From: an uncultured Bacteroides sp. | Lineage (GTDB): Bacteria > Bacteroidota > Bacteroidia > Bacteroidales > Bacteroidaceae | Assembly (NCBI GenBank): GCA_900766195.1 | Contig: CAAFUN010000014.1 | Location: forward strand, 1 to 26,266 | Length of the DNA: 26,266 nt | Direction of reading: 5' to 3' | Shown: piece by piece, positions 1-8,739 of the stretch | Position numbering within the stretch: the first letter of the stretch is position 1 | How the letters are laid out: the number at the start of each line of letters is the position of its first letter | Translations under genes and position numbers: made by a program | Notes under the pieces: generated by a model | The model's database searches: none | What the model was told of the DNA's origin: nothing | Seen by the model: only the letters and a program-made list of their open reading frames with translations

Positions 1-75
1 TCGTACTGAATAAGATACAATGGTTCTCTTCATTCTATCTATTTTCGTATCCACTTTAATATAAAAATATCATTC

Positions 76-2361
76 ATGAGAACACTGTTTTCAATTAGGT
101 ATATAATATACCTGTTGCTTGGGACTGCATTAAGTTGCGAGTCTACTTTTGCTGCCGTCGATCCGGTGGATTATGTTAGTACACTTGTCGGTACACAGTC
201 GAAGTTTGAATTGTCTACTGGAAATACATATCCAGCCACTGCTATGCCGTGGGGAATGAATTTCTGGACGCCACAGACAGGAAAAATGGGAGACGGATGG
301 GTTTATACATATAATGCTGATAAAATTCGTGGGTTTAAGCAAACTCATCAACCCAGCCCATGGATAAACGATTACGGACAATTTTCTATTATGCCGGTGA
401 CAGGGGAACCTGTTTTTGACCAAGATAAACGTGCTAGTTGGTTTTCACATAAAGCAGAAGTTGCTAAGCCTTATTATTATAAAGTATATTTGGCCGACCA
501 TGATGTAACCGTTGAATTGGCGCCTACGGAAAGAGCAGCGTTGTTTCGGTTTACTTTTCCGCAGAATGACCATTCTTATGTGGTTGTCGATGCTTTTGAC
601 AGAGGATCATACATCAAGGTAATTCCTGAGGAAAATAAGATTGTTGGTTATACTACCCGTAACAGCGGCGGAGTTCCGGATAACTTTAAAAATTACTTTG
701 TATTAATTTTCGATAAGCCTTTTGAATATGTCTCAACTGTGACGAATGGTGATATTGAAGAAAAACGACTTGAGGCAAAAGATGACCATACAGGTGCTAT
801 TATAGGGTTCAAAACCCGTAAAGGAGAACAAGTGAATGCTCGTGTGGCATCTTCTTTTATTAGTCCTGAACAGGCTGAACTGAATTTGAAAGAACTTGGA
901 AGAGACAGTTTCGAACAGGTGGCAGCGAAAGGACGTAAAGTATGGAATGATGTATTGGGACGTATTGAAGTAAAAGATGATAATGTAGATAATTTACGCA
1001 CATTTTATTCCTGTCTTTACCGTTCCGTTCTTTTTCCAAGGAGTCTTTATGAATATGATGAAAAGAGGAATGTTATGCATTATAGCCCTTACAATGGCAA
1101 AGTTTTACCCGGATACATGTTCACTGACACAGGCTTTTGGGATACTTTCCGTTGTCTTTTCCCATTCCTGAACTTGATGTATCCTTCTATGAACGTGAAG
1201 ATGCAAGAAGGTTTGGTAAATGCGTATAAAGAAAGCGGCTTTCTTCCCGAATGGGCAAGTCCCGGGCATAGGGATTGTATGGTAGGTAACAATTCGGCTT
1301 CTATTGTAGCAGATGCCTACATAAAAGGATTGAGAGGATATGATATTGAAACACTTTGGGAAGCACTTAAGCATGGAGCAAATGCACATTTGTCACGAAC
1401 ATCGTCGGGTAGAGTGGCTTATGACATTTATAATAAGTTGGGTTATGTACCCGACAATATAGGTGTGGGACAAAATGTGGCACGCACCTTAGAATATGCT
1501 TATGATGATTGGACGATATATGCATTGGGGAAGAAGCTAAATAAACCTGCAAGTGAGATTGATATTTTCAAAAGAAGAGCTTTCAACTATAAAAATGTGT
1601 ATGATGCAGGCCGCAAGCTGATGGCGGGTAGAGATGATAAAGGAACTTTCAACCCAGATTTTGATGCAGCTGATTGGAGTGGTGATTTTTGTGAAGGTAA
1701 TAGTTGGCATTGGAGCTTTTGCGTATTTCACGATCCACAAGGTCTTATTGATCTGATGGGAGGAAAGAAAGGATTTAATCAAATGATGGATTCCGTATTT
1801 ATTATCCCAGGTAAGGAGGGAATGAAAAGCCGTGGGATAATTCATGAGATGCGTGAAATGCAAGTAATGAATATGGGCCAATATGCTCATGGGAATCAGC
1901 CAATTCAACATATGGTTTACCTCTATAATTATTCTGGTGAACCATGGAAGGCGCAATATAGAATTAGAGAGATTATGGATAAGCTTTATACAGCAGGACC
2001 AGATGGATATTGCGGTGACGAAGATAATGGTCAGACTTCTGCGTGGTATGTATTTTCAGCTCTTGGTTTTTATCCTGTATGTCCAGGAACGAATCAATAT
2101 GTATTAGGTACTCCATTATTTAAGTCTGTTAAGTTACATTTGGAGAATGGAAAGACAGTTAGCATCATTGCAGGGAATAACAATGCAGAAAACAAGTACA
2201 TCAAAAACATGACTGTTAACGGAAAATTGTATTCGCGCAATTATTTAACTCACGAACAGCTGTTGAGTGGAGCAACTATTTCATATCAAATGGACCATAC
2301 GTCCAATAATACTCGAGGTATAGCTGTAAGTGATGCGCCATACTCTTTTTCTAAAGAATAG
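76..2361 (+). CDS. GH92 family alpha-mannosidase (first of four), exported
   Basis: Predicted calcium-dependent exo-acting alpha-mannosidase that trims side-chain mannose from alpha-mannan. The 761-residue length is normal for GH92. An N-terminal hydrophobic segment is followed by a likely signal peptidase I site (TFA/AVDP); a Cys at the end of this segment fits a lipobox poorly. The family catalytic-acid motif is present as CEGNSWHW (Glu540), and the base-region motif GDEDNGQTSAWY has Asp648 and Asp650. The loop usually written HGNEPSHH reads HGNQPIQH here (Gln608). The position of the alpha-1,2-specific His-Glu pair of Bt3990 appears to be Arg593-Glu594. With its N-terminal motif FWTPQTGKMGDGW, this places the protein in a different GH92 branch from the other three, so a linkage other than plain alpha-1,2 is possible. 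It is followed after about 40 bases by the EEP phosphatase-like gene, the pairing I recall for BT3784-BT3783. Family confidence is high; linkage is unknown. Confidence 0.95.
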   Translation: MRTLFSIRYIIYLLLGTALSCESTFAAVDPVDYVSTLVGTQSKFELSTGNTYPATAMPWGMNFWTPQTGKMGDGWVYTYNADKIRGFKQTHQPSPWINDYGQFSIMPVTGEPVFDQDKRASWFSHKAEVAKPYYYKVYLADHDVTVELAPTERAALFRFTFPQNDHSYVVVDAFDRGSYIKVIPEENKIVGYTTRNSGGVPDNFKNYFVLIFDKPFEYVSTVTNGDIEEKRLEAKDDHTGAIIGFKTRKGEQVNARVASSFISPEQAELNLKELGRDSFEQVAAKGRKVWNDVLGRIEVKDDNVDNLRTFYSCLYRSVLFPRSLYEYDEKRNVMHYSPYNGKVLPGYMFTDTGFWDTFRCLFPFLNLMYPSMNVKMQEGLVNAYKESGFLPEWASPGHRDCMVGNNSASIVADAYIKGLRGYDIETLWEALKHGANAHLSRTSSGRVAYDIYNKLGYVPDNIGVGQNVARTLEYAYDDWTIYALGKKLNKPASEIDIFKRRAFNYKNVYDAGRKLMAGRDDKGTFNPDFDAADWSGDFCEGNSWHWSFCVFHDPQGLIDLMGGKKGFNQMMDSVFIIPGKEGMKSRGIIHEMREMQVMNMGQYAHGNQPIQHMVYLYNYSGEPWKAQYRIREIMDKLYTAGPDGYCGDEDNGQTSAWYVFSALGFYPVCPGTNQYVLGTPLFKSVKLHLENGKTVSIIAGNNNAENKYIKNMTVNGKLYSRNYLTHEQLLSGATISYQMDHTSNNTRGIAVSDAPYSFSKE

Positions 2362-2400
2362 ATCTGAAAATTTTCTGTTTTGGGAAGTGTAAAAAATATA

Positions 2401-3342
2401 ATGGTTATGAAATCAAAAAACATATTTCTTATTCTCTTATTTACATTGGTTATGGTAAGTTGTCGGAGTTATACTTCGACAACATTTACTGCGGCAACCT
2501 ATAACTTAAGAAATGCAAATGGTTCCGATTCATTAGAAGGTAATGGATGGGGGCAGCGTTATCCCGTTATTGCACAGATGGTCCAATTTCATGGATTTGA
2601 TATTTTTGGAACTCAAGAGTGTTTTTTGCATCAGCTGAAAGATCTGAAGTCCGTTCTTCCAAATTACAATTATATTGGCGTGGGACGTGATGATGGGAAA
2701 GATAAAGGAGAACACTCTGCAATATTTTATCGTACGGATAAATTTGAATTAATCGAAAAAGGTGATTTTTGGCTGTCCGAAACACCTGGTGTTCCGAGTA
2801 AAGGTTGGGATGCAGTGCTCCCCCGTATTTGTAGTTGGGGTCATTTTAAGTATAAAGACACCGGATTTGAATTTTTGTTTTTTAATCTTCATATGGATCA
2901 TGTCGGCAAGAAAGCTCGCGTAGAAAGTGCTTTTCTTGTGCAGAGAAAAATGAAAGAGTTGGGTGAAAATCTTCCTGCAATATTAACCGGTGATTTCAAT
3001 GTGGATCAAACTCACGAATCCTATAGCGCTTTGGTGGGACAAGGAAACCTCTACGATTCTTATGAAATTTCTGATTTTAAATATGCGACCAACGGCACTT
3101 TCAATGGGTTCGATCCCAATAGCTTTACAGAAAGCCGCATTGACCATGTGTTTGTATCACCAGCTTTTCACGTGTTAAAATATGGAGTGCTGACAGATTC
3201 ATACAGGGCTCTGAAAGGTGATGTAAAAAAGGCGAATGTAAAAGATTACCCGCAAGAGATAGCTGTTAAAGCCTATCAGGCACGTGTACCATCCGACCAT
3301 TTTCCTGTAGAGGTTATTTTAGAATTTAATAAAAAGAAATGA
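2401..3342 (+). CDS. Endonuclease/exonuclease/phosphatase (EEP) family lipoprotein, probable mannan phosphatase
   Basis: Metal-dependent phosphoesterase of the DNase I-like EEP superfamily (PF03372). Counting from 2401, the family motifs are TYNLR (Asn35), GTQE (Glu73), GDFN (Asp198, Asn200), RIDHV (Asp248, His249) and SDHFP (catalytic His300), so the active site looks complete. The N-terminus is hydrophobic and ends in MVSC (Cys21), a fair lipobox, suggesting membrane anchoring. An in-frame TTG exists at 2380, but ATG at 2401 or 2407 gives a normal signal sequence. The stop overlaps the next start as ATGA (3339-3342), suggesting translational coupling. Between a GH92 and a GH130, the likely role is phosphate removal from phosphomannan side chains (mannose-6-phosphate), as I recall for BT3783, rather than nucleic acid cleavage. 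The EEP family is certain; the substrate is inferred from context. Confidence 0.9.
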   Translation: MVMKSKNIFLILLFTLVMVSCRSYTSTTFTAATYNLRNANGSDSLEGNGWGQRYPVIAQMVQFHGFDIFGTQECFLHQLKDLKSVLPNYNYIGVGRDDGKDKGEHSAIFYRTDKFELIEKGDFWLSETPGVPSKGWDAVLPRICSWGHFKYKDTGFEFLFFNLHMDHVGKKARVESAFLVQRKMKELGENLPAILTGDFNVDQTHESYSALVGQGNLYDSYEISDFKYATNGTFNGFDPNSFTESRIDHVFVSPAFHVLKYGVLTDSYRALKGDVKKANVKDYPQEIAVKAYQARVPSDHFPVEVILEFNKKK

Positions 3343-4511
3343 TGATAATGAAATCTTTTAGAAAAATAAATCTGTTTTTAGGGTTGATGTTTTCTTTTGC
3401 ATATATGGCGAGTGGACAGCAAATTTTGACAAACAACAAAACATTTCCAGACTGGGCTTTAGGAGGTTTCGTACGTCCTAAAGGAGTAAATCCTATAATT
3501 TCGCCGGATTCAATCAATAAGTTTTATTGCCCTATAAGTAAGGGATACATTGCTTGGGAATCTAACGATACCTTCAATCCTGCTGCTGCAATTTATAAAG
3601 ATAAGATAGTGATACTATATCGTGCAGAGGATAAATCAGGTGTGGGTATTGGTCATCGCACCTCTCGCTTAGGAATTGCTTCTTCTTCTGATGGAGTGAA
3701 TTTTAAAAGGGAGAAAACTCCGGTTTTTTATCCAGATAACGATGCACAACAGTCTTTGGAATGGCCGGGTGGATGTGAAGATCCGCGCATAGCTGTTACA
3801 CCAGAAGGAATGTATGTGATGACATATACCCAATGGAACCGTCAGATCCCAAGATTGGCAATAGCAACTTCTACTGATTTAAGACATTGGATCAAACATG
3901 GTCCGGCATTTGCTAAAGCATATGGAGGAAAGTTCTATAATCTTGGGTGTAAATCCGGCTCTATTCTAACGGAAGTTATTAAAAATAGACAACTTATAAA
4001 GAAAATAAATGGACAGTATTTTATGTATTGGGGAGAGGCACATGTTTATGCTGCGGTTTCGGACAATCTGACTGATTGGACACCTTTAGTTGACGATAAT
4101 GGGGAATTAAAAGTCCTGTTTTCACCTCGCCAAGGACACTTTGATAGCCAATTGACAGAATGCGGTCCTCCTGCCATTTATACTAAAAAAGGTATTGTTC
4201 TATTATATAACGGAAAAAACCAGGCTGGCGATCAAGGTGATAAACGTTATACAGCAAATGTTTATGCAGCAGGACAAGCTCTCTTTGATTCTAAAGATCC
4301 GACGCGTTTCATTACTCGCTTGGACGAACCTTTTTTACGTCCGATGGATAGTTTTGAGAAAAGTGGTCAATATCCAGATGGGACTGTCTTTATAGAAGGT
4401 CTTGTTTTTTATAAAAAGAAATGGCATTTGTATTATGGATGTGCCGACTCCCGTGTAGGTACTGCTGTATATGATCCTGCATCTCCTGTTGGCCCTGATC
4501 CGTTGCCATGA
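3339..4511 (+). CDS. GH130 family beta-mannosidase/mannoside phosphorylase, exported
   Basis: Five-bladed beta-propeller enzyme of GH130, about 390 residues. The catalytic region is WPGGCEDPRI with the probable catalytic Asp148; other typical stretches are NPAAAIYKDKIVILYRAED, a TYTQWN segment and a C-terminal YYGCADSRVGTAVYDP. A signal peptide (cleavage near ASG/QQ) places it in the periplasm. Cytoplasmic GH130 phosphorylases have no signal peptide and end this loop differently, so a hydrolase acting on beta-1,2-mannose caps of yeast mannan, as described for BT3780, is the best guess. Start options 3339, 3342 and 3348 are all in tandem; 3339 overlaps the upstream stop. This is the last gene before a 535-bp gap. 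The family call is firm; hydrolase versus phosphorylase is inferred. Confidence 0.9.
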   Translation: MMIMKSFRKINLFLGLMFSFAYMASGQQILTNNKTFPDWALGGFVRPKGVNPIISPDSINKFYCPISKGYIAWESNDTFNPAAAIYKDKIVILYRAEDKSGVGIGHRTSRLGIASSSDGVNFKREKTPVFYPDNDAQQSLEWPGGCEDPRIAVTPEGMYVMTYTQWNRQIPRLAIATSTDLRHWIKHGPAFAKAYGGKFYNLGCKSGSILTEVIKNRQLIKKINGQYFMYWGEAHVYAAVSDNLTDWTPLVDDNGELKVLFSPRQGHFDSQLTECGPPAIYTKKGIVLLYNGKNQAGDQGDKRYTANVYAAGQALFDSKDPTRFITRLDEPFLRPMDSFEKSGQYPDGTVFIEGLVFYKKKWHLYYGCADSRVGTAVYDPASPVGPDPLP

Positions 4512-4678
4512 TGGCAAATTGAATTTTGCTCTTTGTCGTCAATTCATTACTCTTTTCTTATTCTTAGAGTTCTTTCATATTTTACTGTCATCGTTACTTT
4601 TGAGGTTAGGATGCTGCAATTAATTTTATAACTAGGGAATTAAGAAAATATCTCAATTTAAAAGATGATACAATTGGT

Positions 4679-4701
4679 AAAAACGAATATAAGCCGTTTT
4701 T
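4679..4701. repeat. Inverted repeat in the GH130-GH38 spacer
   Basis: AAAAACG and CGTTTTT form 7-bp complementary arms around a 9-base loop. Only two G:C pairs are present, so it is a poor terminator; it could be an operator or chance in AT-rich DNA. Confidence 0.3.
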
Positions 4702-4894
4702 TATGCTTTCTTCTACCATAATTATGGCAGAAATGTGAAATATAAGAAAATATATAATAGAAAAGAAATGCTAAAAAGTGCTTTTATCTACAATTATTAT
4801 ATTCTATATTTATCTATAATTATCAGATATAAAGCTGATTATATTATTAAATTATTTAGTTTCATGTACTTAAAATGACAGATATATAAAATTA

Positions 4895-4902
4895 TAATTT
4901 TG
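4895..4902 (+). promoter_or_regulatory. Candidate Bacteroidetes -7 promoter element before GH38
   Basis: TAATTTTG matches TAnnTTTG exactly. No TTTG or TTG is seen at the expected -33 position about 20 bases upstream. It would give a 5' leader of about 135 bases. Activator-dependent promoters in these loci often lack a good -33 box, so it is retained at low confidence. Confidence 0.3.
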
Positions 4903-5046
4903 GCATATTTAAGGATATATATTTAGTCAGAAAGTCTTTTATTTGTTAATCAAAACCTAAAAATAGAATTGTATGAGTAAATTATACTACTCTTAAATAT
5001 AATCAAGTATGAATATTTTATAATTAATATATTTAATTTTAATACT

Positions 5047-8000
5047 ATGTACACAAAGATTTTAGCAATCGCTGTTGTGTTACTCTTTGGAACAGGCTCT
5101 TATGCACAAAAAAGTACACAAACAAAAAAGGCTAAAGCCTATATGGTGGCGGATGCCCATTTAGACACCCAGTGGAATTGGGATGTTCAGACCACTATCA
5201 ATAAGCATGTGTGGAATACGCTGAATCAGAATTTATTTCTATTGAATCATTACCCTGACTATATCTTTAATTTTGAAGGTGGCGTAAAGTATTCATGGAT
5301 GAAAGAATATTATCCAGCGCAATATGAAGAATTGAAAAAATATATAGGAGAAGGACGTTGGCATCTTGCAGGTAGTAGTTGGGAAGCAAGTGATGTTCTT
5401 GTTCCTTCTGTGGAGTCGTCAATACGTAACATTTTACTAGGCCAAACCTTTTATCGTAGAGAATTTGGAAAAGAAGGAACGGACATTTTCTTGCCAGATT
5501 GTTTTGGCTTTGGATGGACATTGCCAACTATCGCTTCGCATTGTGGGCTTATTGGATTTTCATCACAGAAATTGGATTGGCGAGAACATCCGTTTTATGG
5601 GAATAGTAAGCATCCTTTTACTCTCGGCTTATGGCAGGGAATAGACGGAAAAAAGATTATGTTAGCACACGGATATGATTACGGCCACAGATGGAATGAT
5701 GAAGATCTTTCGAAAAGTAAGTATTTGGAAGAATTGGCGCAAAGAACAGCATTAAATACAGTATATCGTTATTATGGAACGGGAGATATAGGCGGCTCTC
5801 CTACGTTGGGGTCTGTTCGCTCTGTTGAAAAAGGTATAAAGGGAGTTGGACCGGTTGAAGTAATTAGTGCAACTAGTGATCAACTATTTAAAGATTATTT
5901 ACCTTTTGTAAAGCATCCTGAACTTCCGGTATTTGATGGTGAATTATTGATGGATGTTCACGGTACAGGTTGTTATACTTCTCAAGCAGCTATGAAATTG
6001 TATAATCGACAAAATGAACAATTGGGTGATGCTGCAGAAAGATCGTCAGTTGTTGCTGAATGGTTGGGAAGTTCCGCTTATCCGAGCAAATCTCTGACAG
6101 AGAATTGGCAGAGATTTATTTTTCATCAATTTCATGATGATTTGACTGGGACTAGTATTCCCCGTGCTTATGAGTTTTCATGGAATGATGAGTTGATTTC
6201 CTTAAAACAGTTTGCAGGTATATTATCTTCTTCGGTAAATGCGGTAGCAGGTAAGATGGATACTCGTGCAAAAGGTACTCCTGTTGTTTTTTACAATGCT
6301 AATGCTTTTGTTGTAAAAGATATTGTAGAAGTGATACTTGATATACCTAAAGTCTCTAATGGCTTTACTGTATATAACAGTGATGGAAAGAAAGTTAACT
6401 CACAATTTATTGGTTATAGTAGCGGAAAAGCTCATCTTTTAGTTGAGGCTACTGTTCCAGCATGTGGGTATGTTGTATATGATATACGTTTAGGAGGTGT
6501 GAAACAGGATGTTTCGTCGAAATCAACTTCTACTTTGGAAAATTCGGTTTACCGAATAAATTTGAATAAAAACGGTGATATCTCGTCTTTGGTGGACAAA
6601 CGGAATAATAAAGAACTCGTAGAAACAGGGAAAGCTATCCGTTTGGCTCTTTTTACGGAGAATAAATCTTATCAATGGCCTGCATGGGAGATTCTCAAAG
6701 AAACAATAGATCATACTCCGATCTCCATTACTGATGATGTAAAATTGACTTTAGTGGAGAATGGTCCTCTACGTAAAACAATCTGTATTGAAAAAGAATA
6801 TGGGAAATCATTCTTTAAGCAATATATTCGTGTATATGAAGGAAATCGTGCCAATCGCATTGATTTCTATAACGAAATAGATTGGCAGTCTACCAACTCC
6901 TTATTGAAAGCTGAATTTCCTTTAAATCTAGAAAATGAAAAAGCAACTTATGATTTGGGTCTGGGAAGTGTTAAGAGAGGTAATAATTCACTTACAGCCT
7001 ATGAGGTATATGCACAGCAATGGGCTGATTTGACAGACAAGACTGGAGCTTATGGAGTATCTGTATTCAATGATTGTAAGTACGGATGGGATAAACCTGA
7101 TGATAATACTATTCGTCTGACTTTATTACATACTCCTTCTACTCAGAGAAACTATACGTATCAGGACCATCAGGATTTCGGACACCATACTTTTACATAT
7201 AGCTTAGTGGGGCATTCCGGTGAATTGGATGTGTCGGAAACAGCGCTAACAGCGGAGGTGATGAATCAGCCGATAAAAGCTTATAGCAGTTCTAAGCACG
7301 CAGGTGTCTTGGGTAAGAGTTTTACTTTTGCAAGTTCTGATAATAAAAATATAGCTATTAAAGCTTTGAAAAAAGCTGAGCTTTCTGATGAATATGTAGT
7401 ACGCGTATATGAGACAGGTGGTAAATTGGAACAGAATGGCAGCATATCTTTTGCTGGGGAGATTGAGCATGCATGTGAAGCAGATGGCACTGAAAAAGAA
7501 ATAGGTAAGGCTGATTTCAATGGTAATAAATTGAATGTTTCTGTTTTGCCCTATAGTATCAGAACCTATAAAGTGAAATTAAAACGTGTTCATCCAATTC
7601 AAAATCTACAATACACTTATTTGCCTTTGAAATATGATCGGAAATGCTTTAGTTGGAATGCTTTTCGTAAAGAAGCAGATTTTGAATCTGGAAATAGTTA
7701 TGCAGCAGAATTACTTCCTGATTCTATCCTGACGACCGATGGCATTCCTTTCCGTTTGGGAGAAAAGGAAATAGCCAATGGTATGACTTGTAAGGGTGAT
7801 ACAATTCAGTTACCAACAGGGCAGAAGTTTAACCGTATATATTTCTTGGCAGCTTCTACCAATAATGATCATAAGGAAACGTTCCTTATTGGAAATGTAT
7901 CTCACCAGATTGATATACCTTATTATAGTGGATTTATTGGTCAGTGGGGACATACGGGACACACGGAAGGATTCTTGAAAACTGCAGACATAGCTTATGT

Positions 8001-8646
8001 AGGTACCCATCGTCATTCAAGTGAAGGGGATGAAGCCTACGAGTTTACCTATATGTTTAAATTTGGTATGGATATTCCGAAGGGAGCTACAAGAGTAATT
8101 TTGCCCAAAATGGGCAATGTGGTAATTTTTGCAGCAACACTTGTTCATGAAGACTATCCATCGGTTGTACCGGTTTCTGTATTATTTCGCACATCATTAA
8201 AAAAAGATGGTAAGGAGGCCACATTCTCTCCGAAAGAGAACTTATTGAAACAGGCTCAATTAATTAATTGTTCGGGTGAGGTTAACCAAAGTGAGTTGGC
8301 TAAGTATGCGATAGATGGAAATTTGCAAACCAAATGGTGTGATATAAACGTCGCTCCAAATTATCTAGACTTTGACTTTGGAAGTCCGCAGATAATTAAA
8401 GGTTGGAAGCTAGTCAATGCCGGGTGCGAAGATTCTTCTTATATTACTCGCAGTTGCTTTTTGCAAGGGAAAAACAGTGCTAATGAAGAATGGAAAACCA
8501 TTGATTTTTTGTCAGATAATAAAAAAGATATGATTATGCGCCAATTTACTCCATTATCAGTTCGTTATATACGATTATTAATAACGCAACCCACACAGAA
8601 TGATATGATTGGTGCAACGCGGATATATGAGTTTGAAGTGTATTAG
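5047..8646 (+). CDS. GH38 alpha-mannosidase with C-terminal F5/8-type (discoidin-like) domain, exported
   Basis: Retaining, zinc-dependent alpha-mannosidase that removes terminal alpha-mannose from mannan or N-glycan-like branches. A clear signal peptide (SYA/QK near residue 20) is followed at once by the catalytic domain. AHLDTQWNW supplies zinc ligands His38 and Asp40, FLPDCFGFG carries the probable nucleophile Asp151, and QFHDDLTGT carries the third zinc-binding histidine, His363. The central beta-sandwich domains span roughly residues 400-850. Residues 1065-1199 (NLLKQAQ to the end, with YAIDGNLQTKWC and VRYIRLLITQP) read as an F5/8 type C or CBM32-like carbohydrate-binding domain, which makes this longer than core GH38 enzymes. 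It heads the second gene group; the next gene starts 93 bases downstream. BT3774 of MAN-PUL2 is the comparable enzyme as I recall it. Confidence 0.93.
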   Translation: MYTKILAIAVVLLFGTGSYAQKSTQTKKAKAYMVADAHLDTQWNWDVQTTINKHVWNTLNQNLFLLNHYPDYIFNFEGGVKYSWMKEYYPAQYEELKKYIGEGRWHLAGSSWEASDVLVPSVESSIRNILLGQTFYRREFGKEGTDIFLPDCFGFGWTLPTIASHCGLIGFSSQKLDWREHPFYGNSKHPFTLGLWQGIDGKKIMLAHGYDYGHRWNDEDLSKSKYLEELAQRTALNTVYRYYGTGDIGGSPTLGSVRSVEKGIKGVGPVEVISATSDQLFKDYLPFVKHPELPVFDGELLMDVHGTGCYTSQAAMKLYNRQNEQLGDAAERSSVVAEWLGSSAYPSKSLTENWQRFIFHQFHDDLTGTSIPRAYEFSWNDELISLKQFAGILSSSVNAVAGKMDTRAKGTPVVFYNANAFVVKDIVEVILDIPKVSNGFTVYNSDGKKVNSQFIGYSSGKAHLLVEATVPACGYVVYDIRLGGVKQDVSSKSTSTLENSVYRINLNKNGDISSLVDKRNNKELVETGKAIRLALFTENKSYQWPAWEILKETIDHTPISITDDVKLTLVENGPLRKTICIEKEYGKSFFKQYIRVYEGNRANRIDFYNEIDWQSTNSLLKAEFPLNLENEKATYDLGLGSVKRGNNSLTAYEVYAQQWADLTDKTGAYGVSVFNDCKYGWDKPDDNTIRLTLLHTPSTQRNYTYQDHQDFGHHTFTYSLVGHSGELDVSETALTAEVMNQPIKAYSSSKHAGVLGKSFTFASSDNKNIAIKALKKAELSDEYVVRVYETGGKLEQNGSISFAGEIEHACEADGTEKEIGKADFNGNKLNVSVLPYSIRTYKVKLKRVHPIQNLQYTYLPLKYDRKCFSWNAFRKEADFESGNSYAAELLPDSILTTDGIPFRLGEKEIANGMTCKGDTIQLPTGQKFNRIYFLAASTNNDHKETFLIGNVSHQIDIPYYSGFIGQWGHTGHTEGFLKTADIAYVGTHRHSSEGDEAYEFTYMFKFGMDIPKGATRVILPKMGNVVIFAATLVHEDYPSVVPVSVLFRTSLKKDGKEATFSPKENLLKQAQLINCSGEVNQSELAKYAIDGNLQTKWCDINVAPNYLDFDFGSPQIIKGWKLVNAGCEDSSYITRSCFLQGKNSANEEWKTIDFLSDNKKDMIMRQFTPLSVRYIRLLITQPTQNDMIGATRIYEFEVY

Positions 8647-8739
8647 TTTGTTAAAATGTATTCTAGTTTTATTATTCGATGCAAATTGCTTCACTTTTGA
8701 GGTAATGAGAAAATTTGCAAGATAGAATATCTTATATTT

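Larger units (their letters stand above)
4512..5046. other. 535-bp AT-rich intergenic region, no gene
   Basis: No convincing coding sequence on either strand. It separates the GH92-EEP-GH130 group from the GH38 group. Visible structure is weak. There is a short dyad GCAAA/TTTGC at 4514-4529 just after the GH130 stop. A dyad AAAAACG-N9-CGTTTTT lies at 4679-4701. An exact TAnnTTTG element lies at 4895-4902. The rest is very AT-rich, as expected for a Bacteroides regulatory spacer. Confidence 0.6.

Noticed and set aside
1891..1914. Gln608 in HGNQP of the first GH92 as a lost catalytic acid, as in mannosyl-phosphate-uncapping GH92 enzymes.
   Set aside because: The catalytic acid belongs to the EGN motif about 60-70 residues earlier, and Glu540 is intact there. 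The Gln is a subfamily feature of a binding loop, so the sequence gives no direct sign of the uncapping type.
2380..2400. TTG start of the EEP gene at 2380.
   Set aside because: ATG at 2401 or 2407 gives a normal-length lipoprotein signal; the extra codons add nothing recognisable.
4514..4529. Terminator after GH130 (GCAAA-TTGAAT-TTTGC).
   Set aside because: Five-base stem with little G/C and no real T-run; too weak to call.
8680..8733. Dyads TGCAAATT/AATTTGCA and AAGATA-GAA-TATCTT before the second GH92.
   Set aside because: Short A/T-rich arms, one with a 24-base loop, and no promoter element beside them; possibly chance, so not listed as features.
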